Source: an uncultured Bacteroidota bacterium
GTDB lineage: Bacteria > Bacteroidota > Bacteroidia > Flavobacteriales > Flavobacteriaceae
Direction: 5' to 3'
NCBI GenBank assembly: GCA_903837025.1
Contig: CAILTC010000426.1
Coordinates: 1 to 8,889, forward strand
DNA length: 8,889 nucleotides
Positions 1-4,825 of this stretch are shown one piece after another. Positions within the stretch are counted from its first letter, which is position 1. Each line of letters opens with the position of its first letter. The notes beneath the pieces were generated by a model that was not told where the DNA came from, made no database searches, and saw only the letters and a list, made by a program, of their open reading frames with translations. Both the position numbers and the translations under genes were made by a program.

Positions 1-651
1 ATTGCGATGAAGGATTTGGAAATTCGTGGAGCGGGAGATTTATTGGGTGGCGAACAAAGTGGTTTCATCAACGAAATCGGTTTTGACACCTATCAAAAAA
101 TCATGAATGAAGCCATTGATGAATTGAAGGAAAATGAATTCAAGGATTTGTATGAAAACGAGGAAAGCGGAGTCGAAAAAGAATATGTAAAAGACCTTCA
201 AATCGACACCGATTTTGAATTGTTGTTTTCGGATGAATACATCAATAATGTTACGGAACGCTTGAGTTTGTATAACGAACTAGGTAATGTGAAAAACGAA
301 GAAGAATTGGTTGTTTTCCAAAATAAATTGATAGACCGTTTTGGTCCAATGCCACCACGAGCTAATGCTTTGATGAACAGTATTCGCATCAAATGGGTGG
401 CAACTCGAGTGGGAATCGAAAAATTGGTAATGAAAAAAGGCAAGATGATTGGCTATTTTGTTGCCGATCAAAACTCGGATTATTACACCTCGAAACGCTT
501 TCATCAAATGCTACAGTTTGTCCAAAAAAACAGTGCTATTTGCGTCATGAAAGAAAAGCAAACACCAGCAGGATTACGCCTTTTGCTGACTTTTGATAAT
601 GTGAAAACTACAAGAAGAGCGCTGGAATTGATGGAAATGTTGGGGAAATAA
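1..651 (+). CDS. mfd: Transcription-repair coupling factor Mfd, C-terminal part (5' truncated by window)
   Basis: Mfd is a DNA translocase that removes RNA polymerase stalled at lesions and recruits UvrA for nucleotide excision repair. Only the last 216 codons are present: the frame is open from base 1, so the ATG at 7 is internal and not the start. The first 40 residues carry the conserved stretch after the helicase motifs (RGAGDLLGGEQSGFI, then EIGFDTYQKI). From about residue 70 to the end the sequence matches the TRCF C-terminal domain, including the FGPMPP segment and a late GLRLLLTF strand. In the family this domain occludes the UvrA-binding surface until Mfd is activated. The gene ends in TAA with no clear terminator hairpin before the next promoter. 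Identification is from remembered family motifs and is secure. Confidence 0.95.
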   Translation: MAMKDLEIRGAGDLLGGEQSGFINEIGFDTYQKIMNEAIDELKENEFKDLYENEESGVEKEYVKDLQIDTDFELLFSDEYINNVTERLSLYNELGNVKNEEELVVFQNKLIDRFGPMPPRANALMNSIRIKWVATRVGIEKLVMKKGKMIGYFVADQNSDYYTSKRFHQMLQFVQKNSAICVMKEKQTPAGLRLLLTFDNVKTTRRALELMEMLGK

Positions 652-682
652 TTTATTTTTAAATATGAAGAAACAAAATTTA

Positions 683-690
683 TACCTTTG
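683..690 (+). promoter_or_regulatory. Bacteroidota -7 promoter box for the antitoxin-like gene
   Basis: TACCTTTG matches the TAnnTTTG consensus of the primary Bacteroidota sigma factor. It lies 20 bases before the ATG at 711, which predicts a very short leader. No TTG -33 element is evident at normal spacing. It suggests the small gene is transcribed independently of mfd. Confidence 0.55.
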
Positions 691-710
691 TTACACTAAA
701 ATTTTAAGTT

Positions 711-935
711 ATGAATTTAGCTGCTAGAAAATATAATTTTATTCAAGAGTTGACTACGATTGACGAAAAGTTGTTGGAAAAGCTTGAAATTATTTTAAAA
801 ACCAGTAAAAGAGATTGGTTTGCTGAATTGAATTCAAAAGAAAAATTAGAAATTGAAATCGGTTTAAAACAAGCAGAAAACGACGAATTTATAAGTCACG
901 AAACCGTAATGAATAAATTTGCCAAATGGCATTAA
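711..935 (+). CDS. Small antitoxin-like protein, apparently without its toxin
   Basis: The 74-residue protein resembles the short acidic antitoxins that precede RelE/ParE-type toxins in Bacteroidota. The recognisable part is the C-terminal half: a helix ending GLKQAENDEF, then SHETVMNKFAKWH, matching the family pattern of Gly, Gln-Ala-Glu, His-Glu-x-Val-Met and a terminal Lys-Trp. The N-terminal half (residues 1-45) is rich in Leu, Lys and Glu and looks helical. Family members neutralise a partner mRNA interferase and usually autoregulate the operon. The partner should start at or just inside the 3' end, but here the convergent gene stops at 948 and no toxin-length frame exists. The start is supported by the promoter box 20 bases upstream. 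It is likely a solitary relic or an antitoxin acting in trans. The role is by family resemblance only. Confidence 0.7.
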   Translation: MNLAARKYNFIQELTTIDEKLLEKLEIILKTSKRDWFAELNSKEKLEIEIGLKQAENDEFISHETVMNKFAKWH

Positions 936-967
936 AAAAACCAACCTCTAATTCTTCAAATCCTTAA
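926..967 (+). pseudogene. Possible remnant of a toxin gene start
   Basis: An ATG at 926 overlaps the last 10 bases of the antitoxin-like gene in another frame and opens MALKKPTSNSSNP before a TAA at 965-967. Toxins paired with this antitoxin type commonly begin at such an overlap, and a start like Met-Ala-Leu-Lys/Glu is familiar for them. Only four or five codons could be original, and the rest runs into the convergent gene. This could equally be chance. Confidence 0.22.
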
Positions 968-1604
968 TCACTTTAAACGCAACATCTACTTGTTCTTCAC
1001 TAACTAAAATAGTAAATTCATTTGAAGTCGAAATCACTTCATTGATGATGATTCCTTCCCAAGCCAAGCGTTGGAAAATGAAATAATAAATCCCAGGAAT
1101 AACGATATTTTCTTTAGGTAATTTTACCGTGATCGAAGCTAGATTGTCTAGTTTTTGAATCAATTTTTCGTTGGCAAAATGTTTGTCAACCAAGTAATTG
1201 ACGCTATTACTCACAACGATATTGGTTTCATTTACACCTCTTGAAGACGTATAAAAAATATCTGGAAAAACATTGATATCGGTAATCAAATCGGCTTGTT
1301 TGTTTAAAACAGTTTCCGATGCTGCAAATGTATAATCGGTTAACGCGGAACGAACGGTGATTTCGCCAATGTTTTTTATTACTTTATTTATTTTATGATT
1401 CAGTCTAAAATCCAATTCTTCGGTCAGCCTTTTTAGTGCCATAACTACAGCGCCTTGTTTCACTTCTTTTCCGAAATCACTTTCTAATTCGACCATTATA
1501 TTCCTAGAAAGTGAGGTCAAATTGATTATCCCAAGTGACAATGCGTTTAATAAAAAAGGCTTTGTTTTGATGTAATTTTCTACAATTGAAGAAACTGTTT
1601 TCAT
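948..1604 (-). CDS. ACT-domain protein with possible N-terminal winged helix, aspartokinase-like but without a kinase domain
   Basis: The 218-residue protein ends in a segment (about 155-215) that closely resembles the regulatory ACT domain of aspartokinases: ITVKLP, then GIYYFIFQRLAWEGI, then INEVISTSNEFTILV and a final helix VDVAFKVI. The kinase catalytic domain is absent. Residues 1-62 are predicted helical (IVENYIKTKPFLLNALSLGI, then a helix containing VVMALKRL) and could form a winged helix. Residues 79-135 may be a degenerate second ACT unit. ACT domains bind amino acids, so a ligand-responsive regulator is plausible, but no target is visible. Automatic annotation may call it aspartate kinase, which the missing catalytic domain does not support. 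It stops (TAG) 12 bases from the convergent antitoxin-like gene. A -7 box lies about 92 bases upstream of its start. Confidence 0.75.
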   Translation of the reverse strand: MKTVSSIVENYIKTKPFLLNALSLGIINLTSLSRNIMVELESDFGKEVKQGAVVMALKRLTEELDFRLNHKINKVIKNIGEITVRSALTDYTFAASETVLNKQADLITDINVFPDIFYTSSRGVNETNIVVSNSVNYLVDKHFANEKLIQKLDNLASITVKLPKENIVIPGIYYFIFQRLAWEGIIINEVISTSNEFTILVSEEQVDVAFKVIKDLKN

Positions 1605-1656
1605 GATAATTGGATTTTAATAAGTTTTCATATGTTCGATATATTTTTCCTTTATA

Positions 1657-1671
1657 AACCCCAAAAGGGTT
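1657..1671 (-). promoter_or_regulatory. Small hairpin in the leader of the ACT-domain gene
   Basis: AACCC and GGGTT form a perfect 5-bp inverted repeat around a 5-base loop, about 53 bases before the start codon and inside the predicted transcript. No U-run follows it, so it is not a standard terminator. It is too small to call a riboswitch. Confidence 0.25.
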
Positions 1672-1695
1672 GTTTTAATCTAACAAAAACTTATG

Positions 1696-1703
1696 CAAAG
1701 ATA
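1696..1703 (-). promoter_or_regulatory. Bacteroidota -7 promoter box for the ACT-domain gene
   Basis: Read on the minus strand this is TATCTTTG, a full match to TAnnTTTG. It predicts a leader of roughly 85 bases. No TTG -33 element stands at standard spacing; the nearest candidates are about 10 and 26 bases upstream. Confidence 0.5.
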
Positions 1704-1706
1704 AAT

Positions 1707-1735
1707 AAAAAAACAATTTGTTATAAATTCAACAA
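1707..1735 (-). terminator. Weak terminator-like hairpin after yraN
   Basis: On the minus strand, TTGTT and AACAA (plus-strand 1731-1735 and 1718-1722) can pair around an 8-base loop, followed shortly by seven T residues (1707-1713). The stem is AT-rich and weak. Its position between the yraN stop and the next -7 box is what a terminator would need. Confidence 0.25.
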
Positions 1736-1748
1736 CATTTATTTGGAA

Positions 1749-2108
1749 TTAAAAATGATAAAAGGCATCAATTAAGTGTTCGATGACAAAAGATTTGCCT
1801 TCTTTATGAACAGCGATGATGTCAAAACGAACTTCAATGTCCAGATCTTTAGAAACAACATATTCATTCACTGCTTTTACTAATAGTTGAATTTTCTTGG
1901 GTTTTACAAAGTCCTGAGGTAAACCAAAATCTAACGAAGACCTCGTTTTTACTTCGACAATGGCCAGAATATTTTCTTTTTGAGCGATAATGTCTATTTC
2001 GGCTTTCTGAAAAGTCCAGTTGGTTTCCAGAATCGTGTAACCGTCTTTCCGAAGAAATTCGACAGCCAATTTTTCGCCCAATTTTCCTAATTCGTTGTGA
2101 TCGGCCAT
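1749..2108 (-). CDS. yraN: YraN/UPF0102 family nuclease-fold protein
   Basis: The 119-residue protein is the usual length for UPF0102. It shows the family signatures in order: the N-terminal helix with GKLGEKLAVEFL (residues 8-19), a Gly-Tyr turn (23-24), W31 leading to EIDIIA (37-42) and VEVKTR (51-56). E37/D39 and E52-x-K54 make up the restriction-endonuclease-like PD-(D/E)xK core. A late RFDIIAV strand (94-100) is also typical. The biological role of the family is not well settled, though predicted Holliday-junction-type nuclease relationships have been proposed. ATG at 2108 gives the standard MADHNELGKLGE start. The gene lies downstream of the LD-carboxypeptidase on the same strand but is separated by 271 bases of repeats. 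I found no TAnnTTTG box for it, so it may depend on readthrough from upstream. Confidence 0.9.
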   Translation of the reverse strand: MADHNELGKLGEKLAVEFLRKDGYTILETNWTFQKAEIDIIAQKENILAIVEVKTRSSLDFGLPQDFVKPKKIQLLVKAVNEYVVSKDLDIEVRFDIIAVHKEGKSFVIEHLIDAFYHF

Positions 2109-2142
2109 TTAGATTTTTTATTGAAGATTGCTTCGCCAGTTC

Positions 2143-2153
2143 GAGCAAAGCTC
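2143..2153. repeat. Short palindrome GAGC-AAA-GCTC
   Basis: A 4-bp inverted repeat with a 3-base loop lies 35 bases upstream of yraN, at the edge of the repeat-rich gap. On the minus strand it would be near the 5' end of a yraN transcript and could affect translation. It is small and may be incidental. Confidence 0.2.
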
Positions 2154-2234
2154 TCGGGTAACGATTTTTGATTTCAGATTTTGTGTTCGTAAATAAAATT
2201 TTGCCACAAAGGCGCAAAGGCACAAAGGAAGCAT

Positions 2235-2258
2235 ATCCCACGGTTTCAAACGTGGGAT
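2235..2258. repeat. Palindrome 1 of the CCCACGGTTTCAA family
   Basis: ATCCCACG and CGTGGGAT form a perfect 8-bp inverted repeat around an 8-base centre (GTTTCAAA) that is itself partly self-complementary. It shares the 13-mer CCCACGGTTTCAA with a second palindrome 48 bases on, so the two are copies of one repeat family. Confidence 0.75.
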
Positions 2259-2276
2259 TGGTTGGTTGGTTGGTTG
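2258..2276. repeat. TTGG tetranucleotide tandem repeat
   Basis: Four TTGG units plus TTG run without interruption between the two palindromes. The tract is outside any gene, so copy-number change would not alter a protein. It is a possible slippage site. Confidence 0.85.
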
Positions 2277-2283
2277 AAAAATT

Positions 2284-2305
2284 CCCCACGGTTTCAACCG
2301 TGCGC
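2284..2305. repeat. Palindrome 2 of the CCCACGGTTTCAA family
   Basis: CACGGTT (2287-2293) and AACCGTG (2296-2302) are perfectly complementary around a 2-base centre, so the physical stem would be about 6 bp with a 4-base loop. The first 13 bases of the repeat unit are identical to palindrome 1, while the right flank (CGC) differs. Confidence 0.75.
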
Positions 2306-2331
2306 TATAGATTAAAACGATGAATAAATAG

Positions 2332-2391
2332 TACTCAAAAGTTTAAAAATTTGCGTCTTTGTGCCTTCGTGGCAAATCATTACTCAAAAGT
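2332..2391. repeat. 11-base direct repeats flanking the right repeat arm
   Basis: TACTCAAAAGT occurs at 2332-2342 and again at 2381-2391. The second copy overlaps the last codons and stop of the LD-carboxypeptidase gene. The 38 bases between the copies contain the right 27-base arm, an arrangement resembling a target-site duplication around a short inserted element. Confidence 0.55.
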
Positions 2392-3381
2392 CAGCTTTGA
2401 AGTTTTTTTGTTTAATTCTAATGAAACTTTTTTGCCAAAAATCAAGGCTCTGTTGTCGTGAAAATGTCCTGCTGGAAAATTATAAAGAATAGGAAACGAA
2501 TATCCTTTGGTTACATCTTCGATAATTTGGTTGGCATTTTTCCCCCACGGAATGTCATTATCTCTCATTTTTGTCATGCCGCCAACAATCAAAGCGCTCA
2601 AGCCATCAAAGCATCCGCAGCGTTTAAGGCTCATCATCATCCGATCGATATGGTATAAATATTCATCGATATCTTCGATAAAAAGAATTTTTCCTTTGCA
2701 ATCTATTTGCGTTTTCGAACCCATTAGGCTGTACAAAATCGATAAATTCCCGCCTACGATTTCGCCTTTGGCATTTCCAAGACGATTGGCAGCATCAAAA
2801 GGCATTTCATAATTCAGGCTTTCGCCAAAGAGTGCTTTATGCAAACTTTCGATGGTTTCGGGAGTGGCTTTTGCAACTGTTATTGGCATCGCACCATGAA
2901 TGGACGCGATATTTAATTGGTTTAAATAACTGTGAATTACGGTTACATCGCTGAAACCAACAATCCATTTTGGGCTTTTTTCGAATTGGGTAAAATCCAA
3001 TAAATCAATCATTCGAACCGTTCCGTAACCCCCACGAATACACCAAATCGCCTTGATATTTGGGTTGTCCATTTGATGCTGAAAATCGTCGGCTCGCTGA
3101 ATATCGGTTCCGGCTAATTGATTGTAATCTAATCCGTTGGTTTTTCCGATAACGACTTCCAGCCCCCAACTATGCAGTAAATCTATAGCAGGTTTTAGAT
3201 TATCGTCAATGTTTTTTCGGGCTGTTGATACAATAGCTACAGTATCTCCTTTTCGTAAATAGGGTGGTATTTTCATTTGTGTTTGCGCTTGAATATTCGA
3301 AAATTGTATAGCAAAAATAAGCAATACAAGTGGATATGAAATAGCTTTAATGTTTAAAAGGTAATGTCGGAAAGCATTCAT
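2380..3381 (-). CDS. LD-carboxypeptidase, peptidase family S66, exported
   Basis: Family S66 enzymes cleave the L,D bond that releases the terminal D-alanine from murein tetrapeptides during cell-wall recycling. The 333-residue protein shows the family landmarks: a GDTVAIVSTA strand (45-54), GGYG (117-120), GFSDVT with probable nucleophile Ser144, GGNLS (210-214), FIEDIDE with probable catalytic Glu236, and AGHFHDN with probable catalytic His306. An N-terminal extension of about 35 residues has a hydrophobic core (SYPLVLLIFAI) and an IQA-Q site near residue 32, which looks like a signal peptide. E. coli LdcA is cytoplasmic, so this copy probably acts in the periplasm. An internal Met36 would give a cytoplasmic form. 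It has its own -7 box and ends 271 bases before yraN. Confidence 0.9.
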   Translation of the reverse strand: MNAFRHYLLNIKAISYPLVLLIFAIQFSNIQAQTQMKIPPYLRKGDTVAIVSTARKNIDDNLKPAIDLLHSWGLEVVIGKTNGLDYNQLAGTDIQRADDFQHQMDNPNIKAIWCIRGGYGTVRMIDLLDFTQFEKSPKWIVGFSDVTVIHSYLNQLNIASIHGAMPITVAKATPETIESLHKALFGESLNYEMPFDAANRLGNAKGEIVGGNLSILYSLMGSKTQIDCKGKILFIEDIDEYLYHIDRMMMSLKRCGCFDGLSALIVGGMTKMRDNDIPWGKNANQIIEDVTKGYSFPILYNFPAGHFHDNRALIFGKKVSLELNKKTSKLTFE

Positions 3382-3414
3382 ATTCTACTGAGATTTAAAA
3401 TCGTTTTGAAGTAG

Positions 3415-3422
3415 CAAATATA
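3415..3422 (-). promoter_or_regulatory. Bacteroidota -7 promoter box for the LD-carboxypeptidase gene
   Basis: On the minus strand this is TATATTTG, a full TAnnTTTG match, 33 bases before the ATG at 3381 and just after the stop of the upstream lipoprotein gene. It suggests the carboxypeptidase is a separate transcription unit despite a gap of only 54 bases. No -33 TTG is seen. Confidence 0.55.
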
Positions 3423-3435
3423 ATGACTCATAGGA

Positions 3436-4815
3436 TTAATTTACGATAATATCATCTATTTCGATTGTAGTGGTAACCGCAGAGGTGCCACTATATTCAA
3501 AAATAAAGAAGCCATTCCCTGTTAACTTTGCCGGAATAACATAAATCCCACTATTGACAAAACTCGATGCGTATCCGTTAACGTTACCGCTTGAAATCAC
3601 AAAATTAGCCGTTATATCAACAAGCGAAGCTTTGCTCATATCGCCTTTCGGTACATAATTGGTCGAGTAATATACTTTTAAAACCGAACCCAAATTAAAG
3701 CCATCTTTAGTCTTGAACGAAAATTTATTTCCCGGAGTAAAGGCAACCGGCATCGCCAAATAAGTCTTGTTAGAACCTCCAGAACCAAACGACGACATTT
3801 GAATGTATTTGTTCGCGCTAAGCAATTTGACATCCCAATATCTCGAACCAAAATAAGCATCATTTACATATTTTGCGAAGACGGCTCCTTTTGTTGTTAC
3901 GGCATAACTTTGAAAAGTTTCTGTGAAAGTGGGCAAATATTTCAGGGCTGTTCCGCCAATGGGCAAAATGTAATCTACCCTTGGATTTGGCATATTTACA
4001 TCCCGTTGGGTACGCATAATTATTTGATAAACAGAATTGTATTTCGTCAAAACACCTCTTATTTTCCCTCTTCCGGACGGAACTTTATAACCGGAAAAAT
4101 TGGCGTATCGGCTTGTTCTCACAATCAAGGAATTGGTTCCGTTTGTGATATATAAGCTCGAATCGAAATCATCATTTCTAAAGGTGTCGTACATTCCGCT
4201 TGAAGATTCATCGGTAAATTGTACGTTGTCAAACTCGACCAAAGTATTCAAAAAAAGATCCGAATTGGCTTGGGCCAAAGTGATGTGATGTACTAGATCC
4301 TCTTCACTAACCAAATTGCACGATGGAATTAGATAATTTTTATAGTCAGCCAATCGATCTACGACATATTGATCCGTTGGAGCAGCGCCAAACGTCAATC
4401 CTGCAGCGAGACTTGTTGGATTGGCAAATGCTAGTCCTTTTAGTTTTAGATATACTTTTTTACCAGGCTGAAGATTTTTGGTGTACACATTGACCTCATC
4501 TATCGAAAGATTAAATCCTTTTGTGCCGTCTAAAGGTTGACAATACATGCTTTTATAGAAATTCCCGCCTTCATCGCTCGAAATTACGTAAGCCTCAATG
4601 ATATCGTCAGCAGAATATAATGGAGTATTTGGAATCACACTCGGACTTTTTGCAACGGGATTTACGGCCACCGCATAAATATTGACCACCTCTTTTGTTT
4701 TTGATAATCCCGGATTGACGCAGTTATCAGGAACAGGAGTTTTGAAAGTATCCTTTACACAACTGGTAAAAAAAGCAGATGCTGAAATTAGGACAACGAT
4801 TATTTTTATTTTCAT
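3436..4815 (-). CDS. DUF5689-domain lipoprotein, partner of the TonB-dependent receptor
   Basis: The 459-residue protein starts with a lipoprotein signal (hydrophobic core, then FFTSC with Cys19), so it is membrane-anchored. The next residues are VKDTFK, which do not clearly match the acidic surface-export signals described in Bacteroidota, so inner- or outer-leaflet location is open. Residues about 65-275 match DUF5689: EAYVISSDEGGNFYKSMY, a PGKKVYLKLKGLAF strand pair, then a second block with LVEFDNVQF, GRGKIRGVLTKYNSVYQI and the closing RTQRDVNM. The strand pattern looks like two OB folds. Residues about 298-459 (FTETFQSY to TIEIDDIIVN) resemble a DUF5017 or choice-of-anchor-J type beta-sandwich. 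It is 10 bases downstream of the receptor gene, the place SusD holds in glycan systems, which suggests a substrate-binding role. The ligand is not known. Confidence 0.8.
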   Translation of the reverse strand: MKIKIIVVLISASAFFTSCVKDTFKTPVPDNCVNPGLSKTKEVVNIYAVAVNPVAKSPSVIPNTPLYSADDIIEAYVISSDEGGNFYKSMYCQPLDGTKGFNLSIDEVNVYTKNLQPGKKVYLKLKGLAFANPTSLAAGLTFGAAPTDQYVVDRLADYKNYLIPSCNLVSEEDLVHHITLAQANSDLFLNTLVEFDNVQFTDESSSGMYDTFRNDDFDSSLYITNGTNSLIVRTSRYANFSGYKVPSGRGKIRGVLTKYNSVYQIIMRTQRDVNMPNPRVDYILPIGGTALKYLPTFTETFQSYAVTTKGAVFAKYVNDAYFGSRYWDVKLLSANKYIQMSSFGSGGSNKTYLAMPVAFTPGNKFSFKTKDGFNLGSVLKVYYSTNYVPKGDMSKASLVDITANFVISSGNVNGYASSFVNSGIYVIPAKLTGNGFFIFEYSGTSAVTTTIEIDDIIVN

Positions 4816-4825
4816 AACTCTGATT

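Larger units (their letters stand above)
2200..2376. repeat. Intergenic repeat cluster bounded by 27-base inverted repeats
   Basis: The left arm (2200-2226) and the reverse complement of the right arm (2350-2376) agree at 23 of 27 bases, and all four differences are A/G. Each arm contains purine-varied repeats of CACAAAGG-like 7-8-mers. Short repeats of this kind (relatives of GCCACGAAGGCACAAAG) recur in intergenic DNA of many Bacteroidota, from memory. Between the arms lie two palindromes and a TTGG tandem tract, annotated separately. In RNA the arms could pair around a loop of about 123 bases. There is no coding frame and no transposase, so this is a passive repeat cluster or a MITE-like element. 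Confidence 0.7.

Noticed and set aside
665..730. Tiny frame starting at the ATG just after mfd
   Set aside because: About 20 codons, it spans the -7 box of the next gene and overlaps that gene's start, so it is not credible as coding.
1864..2289. 141-codon minus-strand open frame running from the repeat cluster into yraN
   Set aside because: It overlaps yraN out of frame, its start lies in repeat DNA, and its composition (Arg/Ser-rich with no family motif) is that of a shadow frame.
2237..2297. Two identical CCCACGGTTTCAA units 48 bases apart as a CRISPR remnant
   Set aside because: Only two copies, each a palindrome with different right flanks; the spacer is a TTGG tandem tract, and no cas genes are present.
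2507..2812. Plus-strand frame opposite the LD-carboxypeptidase gene
   Set aside because: It lies wholly inside a gene with all catalytic motifs and shows no recognisable protein features.
3799..4155. Plus-strand frame opposite the DUF5689 gene
   Set aside because: Antisense shadow: no promoter box directly upstream, no motif, and the opposite strand has a clear lipoprotein.
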